Positions 1-25,452 are shown, counted from the stretch's first letter. The stretch is DNA of 64,000 bases from Mytilus edulis (GCF_963676685.1 NC_092348.1:14916867-14980866); one strand, 5' to 3'. Notes: a model not told the origin generated them from the sequence alone. Numbers and translations are program-made.

Positions 1-389
1 AGCGATTTAATTTCATTACGTAGTTAAGTAAACCAAAATCCAATTTTTCATATTCAAGACAATTTATATATTTGCAATAGTTTTATACTCTAAAATAAAT
101 TGCACACAAAAACTAGTTGGTTTACAATTTGTGGGAAAATAGGAATAACTTTTACTCTGAAAAACAGTTGCATGTTCTTATATTTTATCATTTAATTTTG
201 CCAGAAATGAATAATATGTTTTAACTGTAGATTCATTTAATTTAGATTGGTAAGGTCATAAAGACATGTAAATGAATGAATGATACAATGTAGGTAAGAT
301 AGGGAGAATATTATGCTCAAAATGTTAAATTTTATATATACTACATTCAAATTGTAATGAACTGATTTCAACTGTAAACTATTTTGTAG

Positions 390-3320
390 TGGAGATCATA
401 CAGAGAGTATCAGCTTAGAGTATGATCCCAGTAAAATAAGCTATGGTGACCTGCTGAATAAATTCTGGTCATTCCACAATCCTACTTCATCTCACGGAAC
501 CCAGTACATGTCAGCCATCTTTTATCATAACACTAAACAGAAAATAGAAGCAGAAGAATCAAAGAAAGAACAGCAGAAGGAAATGGTACGACCAATAGTA
601 ACTCAGATAAAGAAAGCTGATACATTTTATGATGCAGAAGAGTAAGATATACTAAAGACATATACAAATACTGTGGATTCATTTATTTTCGTGGGCACCA
701 AATTTTGTGGATTGAGCAAAACTTGCATTTTTGTGGATATTTGATTTCTTGGTTTGGCCAATGTCTGCATACAACCTTTTAGAAAATGTGTAATTCAGTG
801 ATCATTTCAATCCATGGTTTATCTGTACCCACTAAATCAATGAAAATTGTTACCCCACAAAAAATAATGAATCCGCAGTAATTCATATTGTGAAATTTGG
901 ACCCTTGGTACAAGTTTAGGTGGATTGAGAAATAATTGTATAATTGGGAAATAATTGTATAATTGAGAAATAATTGTATAATTGGGAAATAATTGTATAA
1001 TTGAGAAATAATTGTATAATTGGGAAAATCAATTTTATGTTTTTGTCAAAGTCAGCATACAAGCCATAAGAAAATTAGTTCTTTAATATTTAAATTCCTA
1101 AAACTCCTTTACACATGAAATCCACAAAAAATGGTGATCCACGAACAATAATGAATCCACAGTACCTTTGAGACAACAACAATCTTTATAGAGGCTCAAC
1201 TTTACAAACATGCACCACACATGTGGAAAGTTAATGCACATTAAATGTCATCAAATGTAGGAAGTTAAAGCTTATAAACATCTCATATAAGTAGTGAAAG
1301 CTTACAAACAAAAACAATTCATATAAGAGATTAAAGGTTACAAATATAAATAACTCAAATAAGAGGTCAAAGCATAAACAACTCATATATGTATACATAT
1401 GTACCAGTGCCTATGCTGCTTTTCCTGTTGCACTACTGTTGTGTTGATCTCTTAGTGAGCTATAAAAAACAGTTAATTTGGTACCTACCCCACCCATCCT
1501 GAAATTGTATCATTAAATCCATTTATGCCTTACAGAAAAGAAGTTTGCACAGCTGATTGATTGATTTATTGTTGGTGTTTAACACCACTACCATCTCAAT
1601 TGGCTTAATCTGTAGTCAGTTTTTAGTAGTGGAGGAAGCCCAGAGAAAACCACAACAATTGACAGGAAAACTTACACTCCAAGTCAATTAAGATTTGTAC
1701 AGGATTGGAACTCACTACCTCAGCGTTAGAAAAACATTGTACAGTAGTTGAACTATTTTATTTTCAAATTAACTTCATTTTTGCTTTTATTCTTTTAGTT
1801 ACCATCAAAAGTACCAATTGAGAAAGTATCATGAGATATTAGATAGCCTCAATCTTACTAATGAAGAGCTAATTACCTCCCCTGTTGCTTCCCGTTTAAA
1901 TGGTTACCTAGGAGGATATGGATCAGCTAAAGCTTTTGAAGAGGTGAGTCAACTTTTTAATTCATTTTGATAGCTAGTATCAATTTACACTTTCTTAATT
2001 TTAACTCTTGGGTATTTTTCATGAGATACAAATTGGTAACACTAATGCCTTAAATTATGTCCTGACAATGTTCCGAGGATTGACCAGACCGGAGTGAGAA
2101 GGTTAAATATTTTTATGCCCCACCTACGATAGTAGAGGGGCATTATGTTTTCTGGTCTGTGCGTCCGTTCATTTTTTTGTCGGTCTGTCCCCCTTCAGGT
2201 TAAAGTTTTTGGTGAAGGTAGTTTTTGATGAAGCTGAAGTCCAATCAACTTGAAACTTAGTACACATGTTCCCTATGATATGATCTTTCAAATTTTAATA
2301 CCAAATTAAGAGTTTTTACCCCTCCTTCATGGTCCACTGAATATAGAAAATGATAGTGCGAGTGGGACATTCCTGTACTTGGGACACATTCTTGATTTTA
2401 TGCCCCACCTACGATAGTAGAGGGGCATTATGTTTTCTGGTCTGTGCGTCTGTTCATCCGTGCGTCCGTTCGTCTGTCGTAGCGTCCGTCCGTCTGTCCC
2501 GCTCCAGGTTAAAGTTTTTGGTCAAGGTAGGTTTTGATGAAGTTGAATTCCAATCGACTTCAAACTTTGTACACATGTTCCCTATAATATGATCTTTCTA
2601 ATTTTAATGCCAAATTAGAGTTTTTACCCAAATTTCACGGTCCACTGAACATGGAAAATGATAGTGCGAGTGGGGCATTTGTGTACTGAGGACACATTCT
2701 TGTTATTATTGAAAGGCTTTAGAACCAAGCAAGATGACAATATTTCATTAATAAATACAAGAGTAAAAATTTGAAAAACACATTTGTAAAAGTCAGAAAA
2801 CTTGACCTGACCAACTTCAACTTTGTACTGACTAATGTCCTGACGGATATGAAACTGGGACTGAGAAAATTGAACGAGGTCACTATCTTTGTATATGTAT
2901 TTTCTAGTAAAGTGTATATGCATGGTTAACTGTTTATTTCAGACTAATTGTAATTTGGATATGTGTTTAAGTATGTTATAAATCAAATATGAGAGTTTGA
3001 GTCAAATCAATGAATATGATTTTGACAGCTAGTGGCCCTTTAATTTCACTTTTTGTATTAAACTATAAAAATTACATACAGATTTTTTTTTTTTATGTCA
3101 GCAGTTTATTAAACATTTTTTTCTTGCAATGTGAGTGAGTGCTGTAGAGAGGGTAACTTTATATATGCATTATAGCTTACTGTGGTCAGTAAATAGTTTG
3201 ATATGTATTTTCTTTTTGTCATGTTAATCAACTGTCTGTATATTCCAGGAATGTGAAGATTTAGGACTTCCACAGAAAGTCAGATCTCTTGTGTCCAGCA
3301 AACTGCAAAATAAGCTTTAA
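390..3320 (+). CDS. msrA: Peptide methionine sulfoxide reductase A-like, C-terminal three exons (5' partial)
   Basis: Three exons join in frame: 390-641, 1799-1943 and 3249-3320 (TAA at 3318-3320). They follow acceptors TTTTGTAG, TCTTTTAG and TATTCCAG, and the donors are GTAAGA and GTGAGT. The ~155 visible residues begin GDHTESISLEYDP and continue with HGTQYMSAIF and AEDYHQKY, all hallmarks of the MsrA fold, which reduces methionine-S-sulfoxide in proteins. The catalytic GCFWG motif and the start codon must lie upstream of the window. After the DYHQKY segment the protein does not show the usual resolving-cysteine tail. Instead it runs about 65 further residues (HEILDSL, GYLGGYGS, ending KLQNKL), so this looks like a divergent animal MsrA-like paralogue. 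Its activity cannot be judged without the N-terminal half. Family assignment is firm; the exact paralogue is not. Confidence 0.85.
671..878. mobile_element. 208-bp MITE with ~25-bp terminal inverted repeats and TA target duplication
   Basis: The left end CTGTGGATTCATTTATTTTC is matched in inverse by the right end (ATAATGAATCCGCAG). A TA dinucleotide flanks both sides (669-670 and 879-880), as expected for a Tc1/mariner-type non-autonomous element. It lies in the intron after the first visible msrA-like exon, 29 bases past the donor. No coding capacity. Confidence 0.7.
881..1162. mobile_element. Second, diverged copy of the same MITE, carrying a minisatellite
   Basis: The right end (AATAATGAATCCACAG followed by TA) and interior words such as GGTGGATTGAG and GCATACAA match the neighbouring element at 671-878. 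The left end is poorly defined. The 19-bp array at 924-1026 begins exactly in the shared GTGGATTGAG segment, so the array probably expanded inside the element. Confidence 0.5.
924..1026. repeat. 19-bp minisatellite, about 5.4 units
   Basis: The unit ATTGGGAAATAATTGTATA is repeated head to tail. Units alternate strictly between ATTGAG and ATTGGG, giving a 38-bp dimer as the higher-order period. Confidence 0.85.
1195..1395. repeat. Degenerate ~38-bp tandem repeat
   Basis: Variants of 'AAAGCTTACAAACA..ACTCATATAAG' recur four to five times with many substitutions. It lies in the msrA-like intron. Confidence 0.45.
1555..1740. repeat. Dispersed short repeat of the bivalve 'TGATTGATT..GTTTAACACC' type
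   Basis: It begins TGATTGATTTATTGTTGGTG and carries GGAGGAAGCCCAGAGAAAAC and a segment like 'GGATTGGAACTCACTACCTCAG'. I recall this arrangement as a very common interspersed repeat in mussel and other bivalve genomes. No ORF or inverted ends are visible. It ends 60 bases before the second msrA-like exon. Confidence 0.45.
2114..2394 (+). mobile_element. Helentron-like non-autonomous element, subfamily A, copy 1
   Basis: The 5' end TATGCCCCACCTACGATAGT folds on itself (TGCCCC..AGGGGCA). A subterminal GTGGGACAT near the 3' end is its imperfect complement. The 3' end has a short stem (TGTACTTGGGACACA) followed by TTCTTG. This layout (5' hairpin, subterminal inverted repeats, 3' stem-loop, T-rich insertion site) is that of Helentron-associated elements. 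No transposase is encoded. Confidence 0.65.
2399..2702 (+). mobile_element. Helentron-like element, subfamily A, copy 2 (head-to-tail with copy 1)
   Basis: It starts 4 bases after copy 1 ends and has the same 5' hairpin. It has GTGGGGCAT close to the 3' end and the 3' stem GTGTACTGAGGACAC followed by ATTCTTG. A CGTCCGT-type simple repeat sits near 2458-2500. The short open frame from 2350 to 2592 that crosses the junction is a by-product of the repeat. Confidence 0.65.
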
Positions 3321-3456
3321 ACAGATGGAAAGAGACTTTTTCAATAGCATTGTACATTAATTTATAGTCACTCTTTTGTGTCACACAAATTGTAATTGTA
3401 GATTTAATATAATCATTTTTTTTCCATTCATATTTTTTTCTATTTGATAAATATTA

Positions 3457-3462
3457 AATAAA
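3457..3462 (+). promoter_or_regulatory. Candidate polyadenylation signal of the msrA-like gene
   Basis: An AATAAA hexamer lies about 137 bases after the stop codon, in AT-rich DNA. It is the first canonical signal downstream. Such hexamers are frequent by chance at this base composition, so the call is tentative. Confidence 0.45.
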
Positions 3463-4617
3463 TAACAATGAAATTTACTGCAATGTAAGAAACTAATGCA
3501 ATTATTTTGTTAAAGTTTTAATAATTTAAAAAAATACCAAAAATGGACATGATTAACATCATAATGAAATGAAAATTTGCAGTTTCAGTTAAACTAATTA
3601 TTGTCTAGAACATGGCATTCGACTGATTTAAGAAGTGACATTAATTTATATTGTTTTATTGTTGGTTTTGAATGATTTGCTGTGAAAATTGTGTGTTTTC
3701 ATTAAAGTCTGAACTAACCGATTTCAAGAAACCCATTGTTGGGTGTTAGAAAATATGCACAATCATTATTCTTTGACTTTATACAACTTGAAAATTAACA
3801 TCATAAATGTTTGAAAAACAGAACTGAACAATAACTGATGTTCTTTTTATCCTTTTATATATATTTAATCAAACTGAGTAAATTCATATACTGTTGTTAT
3901 AACATGATCTTAAACATTTATATTTTGGTCATTTATGAAGATCATAAAGCAAATTTATTTTATGGTTGGATGTTAAGACTGATCTATAATTTTGTTTTTT
4001 TAGTACCATTGTGATAATATGCGTATCTGTGATTTCAATTAAATTATACTACACAATGAGGTTTTTGTTTTGTGGGCTTATTCCTGCATGTAGTGTTTTA
4101 AACTTCAATTGTACAGACCTTTTTAGAGTTGTCATTTTATATTATGGAACTTAAAGTTGAATTGATATCTTATGTTGTTTTTTGTTTACTTTGGGTATTT
4201 TTTAGCCATGGCGTTGTCAGTGAATTTTCCACTTATGAATTTGAATGTCCCTTTGGTATCTTTCACCATTCTTTTCCCTTGCTTTCCTTGCTGCTTCTCT
4301 GCTAAGCATTATCATTGAGGAGTAACAAGAAAGACTAGGCAGCTCAGAATCAGAATAAGGTCATGTCTTCTTGTATACTGTGACTTTGTGAACTAGCATC
4401 CAACTCAACATGTAGTTCTTGTACCTTGTTATAACACATTATTCTCATTGTGCTATCTACCACAAACTATTGTAATACAATGTTTGACCGAAAATTTGCA
4501 CTTTTGTGATAAACTTTTTTCAGACATAGTCAAATTGAAATAACATGAAAAACACTCTTTGAACAAATATGTTCTGAAGTAGGAAGTTAAAAGAGAAATT
4601 TATTTTATGGTAACATA

Positions 4618-4710
4618 TACAAAAATAAAAAGATGTGGTATGATTGCCATTAGACAAGTCCCATTAGGGAGTAACTATAGGTCACCGTATGGCTTCAACT
4701 ATGTGCTTGT
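4618..4710 (+). repeat. Short dispersed repeat ('AGATGTGGTATGATTGCCA' family), fragment
   Basis: Contains AAAAAGATGTGGTATGATTG, 'AGACAAGTCCCATTAGGGAG' and ACTATAGGTCACCGTATGGC. Related copies lie at 9175-9330, 23880-24080 and 57190-57310. Its class (SINE-like or other) is unresolved. Confidence 0.55.
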
Positions 4711-4828
4711 TTTTTTCAGTTCCTTGTGGTCTTTTACATAGCAATATAGCAGTATTGTCTACTATACCTAATTTGTGCATTTAAAAAAATACACAAACAA
4801 TTAATTTTCATCTACTACATGCATCATT

Positions 4829-5095
4829 TATGGGCATTATGTGTTCTGGTCTGTCTGTCTGTCTTCCCCACTTCAGGTTAAAGTTTTTGGTAAAGGTAGT
4901 TATTGATGAAGTTGAATTCCAATCAACTTGATACTTAGTACATATGTTCCTTATGATATGATATTTCTAATTTTAATGCCAAATATGAGGATTTTTTTAC
5001 CCCAATTTCACGGTCCACTGAACAGAAAATGTTCATGTATTTCAAAATTTTTAAAATGCGGGTATCCACGAAGTATGGACACATACTTCTTTCAA
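4829..5095 (+). mobile_element. Helentron-like element, subfamily A, 5'-truncated copy
   Basis: Shares GGGCATTATG, 'CAGGTTAAAGTTTTTGGT', 'GATGAAGTTGAATTCCAATC' and CACGGTCCACTGAAC with the copies at 2114-2702, but lacks the first ~20 bases. The 3' portion is rearranged (ATGCGGGTATCCACGAAGTA, then GGACACATACTTCTTTC). Confidence 0.55.
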
Positions 5096-5151
5096 AATTT
5101 CAAATGAGTTGGGTAGGAGATATATTTGCCTCCATAAAAAGAGTCAGGGCA

Positions 5152-5316
5152 TCTATACTATTAAACAAGAAGACCTCATTTTGTGTGTCGCTTCTCTTCC
5201 TTCCACAATGAATTAATTATCATGCCTCTGTGTTCTATAGGTACCATGTATTGTCGCATTTGTCATCCATTCTTATGATTATTCAGTTTGGGTTATTTTG
5301 GTATTCTTGGTTCTAG
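5152..5316 (+). mobile_element. Short Helitron derivative (165 bp), 5'-TC to CTAG-3'
   Basis: It begins TCTATACTATTAAACAAGAA after an A and ends TTCTAG before a T, the A|T insertion rule of canonical Helitrons. Its first ~150 bases match, in inverse, the right part of the longer element at 24926-25452. The terminal GC-rich hairpin is missing, so this is an internally deleted copy. Confidence 0.6.
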
Positions 5317-5886
5317 TATTAATTAACTCTTGTCAGTCAGTTCATCATTCTTTGTATCTGCCCCTAGTTATGTATGCAACACATGGAAACTCACTTAAAA
5401 TTATAAAAAGTCCAAATTCTTAACTGAGATTTTTATTTTCAATAAAACAGAATATCTATATAAAAGATAATAATATGTAAATAAGTCAATAATAAGTAGA
5501 GAAATCACAAAATAAATATACAAATGAATAGAACAATTTGGAATGATGGCTTATTCCAAAAAATAAAAAATACAAAAATAACCAACGAAGAATACAATAT
5601 ACACTTACAACATATTTGGAATATCAAATTTCTAACAAGATAAAACAATGTCACTAAACATAACCAGGTTAACTGTCATAATTCTCATTGATTAATTTTT
5701 ACAAAACAACCTTACATACCTGCCAACCCTCCTGTTTTGAGCAGAGGAAGGAAAAGTTGGCTTACAGACAATAATTAAATTGTGAAAAATGAATACTGTG
5801 AAATTCATAGGATTAGTAGTATACACTTCATACAACACCTTAACTAGTATATTTTAAGCTGCCATGCATTAGTAAAACATATTTTT

Positions 5887-6174
5887 TATGCCCCACCTAC
5901 AATAGTAGAGGAGCAGTATGTTCTCTGGTCTGTGGATCTGTTCGTCTGTCCGTCCGTCCGTTCGTCCATCCCACTTCAGGCTAAAGTTTTTGGTCAAGGT
6001 AGTTTTTGTTGAAATTGAAGTCCAATCAACTTGAAATTTAGTACACATGTTCCCCATGATATGATCTTTCTAATTTTAATTCCAAATTAAAGTTTTCACC
6101 CCAATTTCACGGTCCACTGAACATAGAAATTGAAAGTGCGAGTGGGGCATCCGTGTACTATGGACACATTCTTG
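5887..6174 (+). mobile_element. Helentron-like element, subfamily A, copy 4
   Basis: It starts TATGCCCCACCTACAATAGT and has a CCGTCCGTCC tract at ~5948. Near the 3' end it carries AGTGGGGCATC and then the stem GTGTACTATGGACAC and ATTCTTG. Single monomer. It lies in the presumed GALNS 3' flank. Confidence 0.65.
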
Positions 6175-7283
6175 TTTAAATATATAAATCTAGTATTGCC
6201 ATGATATATATGATAAGCAACAGAAAATAAAACTATAAATTTCTTTGGTCCCATATTAACTTCAATGTAATTTACTAAAATCAAAGTGATATTCTTGTCT
6301 GTTGTCAGTAAAAAAATAATCATTTGAACTTTGAATGTTAGTAGTTTACAGGTTTCGTAATTACATTGTTTGTTCCTGTGGTTTTTTTTTAATAAAGTTA
6401 TTCAAATAATTGAAAAACTTATTTGAGATCAAATGAATAAAGTGAATAAATGGTTTTCTGAACAATATGACAAAAACTGCATAAAATTTTAAGACCAAGC
6501 AAATTTAGAAATTAATGTGAGAAATTCAACGAGAAGGACATTATAATTGTAGATTATCTTTAATCATCTCAATGTGATTGATTTTCTCGCTTGAGCCATT
6601 TGTGAGAGTTGAGATGACCAATGATTATCTGTTTATCACTATTTGACCTTTGTTAATTTCTTGTGCACCCTTAGTTTCTAGTGATAGTTTTTCATATCAC
6701 TCTACTGTGCTGAGAAAGGAAATTATAAGTCAGTAAGATCAAAGAATTTTTTTTGTTAAATAGCGATAAAAGATAAACTCTCACATCCAAATGTTTGATA
6801 GTGACATGAATTATTATAATAATCATGCATCACTGTTGGTAGTCAAATTCTAATATAAACTGTTTTTTATAAGTAATGAAATTATGAATTCTGTGTAATA
6901 TTTTTCACAATTATTTTTGCATATAATAATTATAAACTTTTAAATAAACAATGTCCTGCACAATGTATAAACAAGCAATAGCTTAAAGTTTTTTAGAATA
7001 CACCAATCCATTAGATTCTAAAACAAAAATTATAAATTCATGTTTTAAAGTATTCAGTAACAAACTTATCGCATTAACAAAAGATGGAATCTACAATTAA
7101 CTACATAATAATTACGGTATGTAAAGGAATAAAAAACGCCCTAAAAATATTAATTTTCCCACATTTGCAACATAAGTTGACTTTTTGGTCTGGAAGACAA
7201 TTCTATTATCCAAAAGACCATTTTTATACTACCTACTTTTGACTAAAACATTTATATATTTTTTTCGACAAGTTACCTACTAT

Positions 7284-7517
7284 TCGGTAGGACATCCTGG
7301 TACCAAGTCAAGTAATAGCAATGTAAAGACGTAAAGAAGTAAAATCAAACTTTCAAACAGTAAATTTATTTGGGAAAATTAACTAATTTACATTTTCTTT
7401 ACATGACAAAATCATCAGAAAACAGTTAACTTTCCTCTAAAATTACACCAATAATATGTTTGAATTTACTTATTTTGGTTGCTCTTACTTATCTGAGTAC
7501 CAGGATGTCATACCACA
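7284..7517. repeat. Inverted repeat ~21 bp long, ~190 bp apart
   Basis: TTCGGTAGGACATCCTGGTA at the left is matched in inverse by GTACCAGGATGTCATACC at 7498-7515, with about three mismatches. This may be a small MITE, or a stem in the GALNS 3' untranslated region. Confidence 0.4.
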
Positions 7518-7646
7518 GAAAAGGAACCTGTCAAAAATTATATTCTCCGGGGTCAAAAGTCAGTAATATGAAAATAGTCCATTACACTTCTTCGTAATAA
7601 TTCTATAGCCCACTGAGGACTATTATCCATCACACCAGAATCAGGA

Positions 7647-22277
<14,631 letters not shown>

Positions 22278-22459
22278 CCTGCTGTCATGTGACAAATCGA
22301 TATCACATGATTTTAACCAAAAAAAGAAATAGGGTTGAAGTTATTTCCCTTTTACCATAAATCATTTGATTTCGAATTCGAAACAATCAAAATATTTTCA
22401 AAGTGAAACTGCGACTATGTAATAACACATGTGTATAAGAAGTCTAAACTTTACACATT

Positions 22460-23140
22460 GCTTCATCTTTTCCTGTCTTTTGAAAACTTCCTATTTTCCT
22501 ATTTTCTTATATTCTGAAAGCTTCTTATTTATCTGTCTTTTGAAAGCTACACATTTTCTTGTTTTTTGAAAGCTACTTATGTTCTTGTTGTTTGAAAGCT
22601 ACATATGTTATTGTCTTTTGAAAGCTCAATATGTTTTAGTGTTTTGAAAGCTAAAAATTTTCTTGTCTTTTAAAAGCTTCATATTTTCCTGCCTTTGAAA
22701 GCTACATATTTTCTTGTCTTTTGAAAGCTTCCTATTTTCCTGTCTTTTGAAATCTTCATATGTTACTGTCTTTTGAAAGCTTCTTATGTTCCTGTCTTTT
22801 GAAAGCTATATGTTCTTGTCTTTTGAAAGCTTCCTATTTTCGTGTCTTTTGGAACCTTCGATTTTCGTGTCTTTTGAAGCTAATTATTTTCGTGTCCTTT
22901 GAACGTTACATATTTTCTTGTCTTTTGGAAGCTTCCTTTTTGTGTGTCTTTTGGTAGCTACATATTGACTTGTCTTGTCTTTTGAAAACTTCCCATTTCC
23001 CTCTGTTTTGAAAGTCTCTATTTTCCTGTCTTTTTAAGATTCCTTGTTTCCTGTTTTTCGATAGCTTCCTATTTTCCTGTCTTTTTAAAGCTTCCTATTT
23101 TCCTGGCTTTTGAAACTTGATATTTTCCTGTTTTTGAACT
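22460..23140. repeat. Degenerate ~26-bp tandem array upstream of GALNS
   Basis: About 25 variants of CTGTCTTTTGAAAGCTTCCT plus ATTTTC in a row, with many point changes. It starts ~180 bases upstream of the GALNS start codon, so the promoter lies between array and gene or inside the array. Confidence 0.85.
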
Positions 23141-23879
23141 GATCAACCTTATTTCTGTATCGGTATTAAACAATTATTTCTAAAAATTAGGGCTAAGTTA
23201 ACTAATATCATTAAAAAATAACTAGTGTAAACGTCACAGGTCTGATTTCATTTTTTTTTCAGTTCAAGAATATGTTACCTTATAAAGTGTTAATTACTTT
23301 CAACAAAAACTGGTAAGTCCCTCCTTTGGTGTACTTAGCTTATATAGACAGAATATTTAAAGCTTTATATAAGACTGCTAGTAACTTAAAATAGGACCTC
23401 AAAGAGTTCATGAATTATTGCTTAAAATCGGACATAATACGATAGTTTATAACACCTCTAACTAAACACCGTTAAGTTAGTGGGAAGAATATTTCAAAAG
23501 TTGTCAGTCAAAAAAGATAATTTTTCTTGGTTCCCAAAGGTTATATATATAAAGGTTGGTCCGAATATTTGTCAGATATAATATTGCTAAGACTAACATC
23601 TATGTAGTCATAAGTTATAGGTATCTTTTGACACTTATATATCTTCCTTTTTAAAGTACAATTATTTTGAAAATTAGGACTAGCAATCTGAACCTAGATC
23701 AATCTATTCTTTTTAAATTGCAGCTACTGTATAGTAAGAAATTCATTTCATATACCAATATTATAAAGTGATACTTTTACATGGTACCGGTTTGCAAAAC
23801 AAAAACGAAGGTGAAATTACATAAACTCTTACGGACTATTTAATAAGAGTATCAACCCTTGTTAATAGTTGTTAATGTC

Positions 23880-24080
23880 TGTGTCATTTAGGTCTCTTGT
23901 GGACAGTTGTCTCATTGGCAACCATACCACATCTTCTTTTTTATACTTATTATCATAGCCTATGATAATAAGTATAAAAAAGAAGATGTGGTATGGTTGC
24001 CAATGATAATAAGTATAAAAAAGAAGATGTGGTATGGTTGCCAATGAGACAACTGTCCACAAGAGACCTAAATGACACAT
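23880..24080. repeat. Long near-perfect hairpin built from the 'AGATGTGGTATG' dispersed repeat
   Basis: The left arm 23880-23958 (TGTGTCATTTAGGTCTCTTG .. ACTTATTATCATAG) is matched by the inverse right arm from 23961 with almost no loop. The right arm carries an extra exact 41-bp tandem copy (units at ~23964 and ~24005). Confidence 0.85.
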
Positions 24081-24109
24081 TAGCAAAAATCAAGCCTCAC
24101 AGGTGCGGA

Positions 24110-24668
24110 TCAAGGATTTTTAAAAAGGGCCCACTATGTGGTTAAAGTTCTTTACATTTTGATAACTTTCTTATATTATACTGGATTTCTACCAAACTTG
24201 AACAGAAGCTTGTTTATGATCATAAGATAATTTTCAAGAAGTAATTTTTGTAAAAATAAAATAAATTTTTCCGTATTTTACTTATAAATGGACTTAGTTT
24301 TTATGTCAGTTAACATTACATTCACATTGTGGTTAAAGATTTTAGAATTTTGATAACTTTCTCAAAATATCATGGATTTCTACCAAACTTGGTCAGAAGC
24401 TTGTTTATGATCATAAGATAATACCCAGAAGTAGAGTTTGTAAAAATATCCTTTTTCGTATATTCCTTAATTATAAATGGACTTCGTTTTTTCCTCAGTT
24501 AATTTTACATACACTCAGCAGTTTTTTTTTTAAACATTTATTAGATTTCATAAACCATCCTGGATTTGAACCAACTTTGGATAGAAGATTCTTACAGTAC
24601 TAGTCAAAAGATAGTATCTGGAGAAAATTATAATTTTTTTTCTCCATTTTTGTTGATCCTGCGACTAA
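24110..24668. repeat. Three-unit ~200-bp tandem array, probably from a Helentron-like element
   Basis: TGGATTTCTACCAAACTTGG-type words, GAAGCTTGTTTATGATCATA and TATAAATGGACTT recur twice with high similarity and a third time more weakly. The 'CCAAACTTGG' style of monomer is shared with the element at 37782. Ends are not resolved. Confidence 0.6.
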
Positions 24669-24925
24669 CAGCAAAAGTATATACATCGGTAACATATCTC
24701 CAGCTAGGGGTTAAATTGAAGGTCACATGCATACATATTCATTGAGGTCCAAATATTCACTTGCAAGTGCACCAGTACCAGATTGACTGCTAAAAATATA
24801 ATTTCACTATATCATTTTCATTAATGATTGAACAAAAAAAAATCATATTTTATTTTTTGTATATCTCGTAGCTAATGCTCCTATAACAAAATGGTACATT
24901 TTAGGCTAATCACTTTTTAAGAGTA

Positions 24926-25452
24926 CTAGAACACACCCGCGAAATCGCGGGCATTCAGAGCGTAGTTTAAAGTATGTAAAGTGTTGTTGGAAGAATTTTG
25001 TGAGATATTGAATGACTGGAGAATTTCAGCAAAATTATCATAAATCATAGGTTATTGGGGACAGGAAAATGTTTTTTTTTAATCCCTCCTCCTTTATTTT
25101 CAAAATTCCCAATGTGTGGTTTTCTATCAATTTCAATATGAACATACATTTAGTATGTTATGAACATTTAAGTAAGGAGCCTGTACTTCAGTGGTTGTCG
25201 TTTGTTTATGCGTTACATATTTGTTTTTCGTTCATTTTTTGTACATAAATAAGGCTACAATATCCGGATGCCCCTTTTCTCGATTTTCTCCCAAAATAAC
25301 TCAATCTGAATAATCATATGAATGGATGACAAATGCGACTATGCACTGTACCTATAGGACACAGAGGCGTGTTGATTAATTTATTGTGGAAAGAAGAGAA
25401 GCGACACCCAAAATGAGGTCTTCTCGTTTAATAGTACAGATAATAGTATAGA
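24926..25452 (-). mobile_element. Non-autonomous Helitron, both ends intact (527 bp)
   Basis: On the minus strand it begins TCTATACTATTATCTGTACT after an A. It ends with the GC-rich hairpin CCCGCGATTTCGCGGG, then TGTGTTCTAG, followed by T. 5'-TC, a 3' hairpin ~6 bases before CTAG, insertion between A and T, and no target duplication are the canonical Helitron features. It encodes no Rep/helicase, so it would depend on a partner in trans. Confidence 0.8.

Larger units (their letters stand above)
3321..7646. other. Intergenic region between the msrA-like gene and GALNS (convergent 3' ends)
   Basis: Both flanking genes point into this interval, so it holds their 3' untranslated regions. An inverse AATAAA at 7365-7370 is a possible GALNS polyadenylation signal, about 280 bases past its stop. 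I see no coding exon. Apart from the mobile elements listed separately, 3463-4617 and 6180-7280 are unremarkable AT-rich DNA. Confidence 0.6.

Noticed and set aside
2350..2592. 80-codon frame
   Set aside because: It crosses the junction of two Helentron-like elements and has no domain.
22760..22957. 65-codon frame rich in C, L and F
   Set aside because: It is a translation of the 26-bp tandem array.
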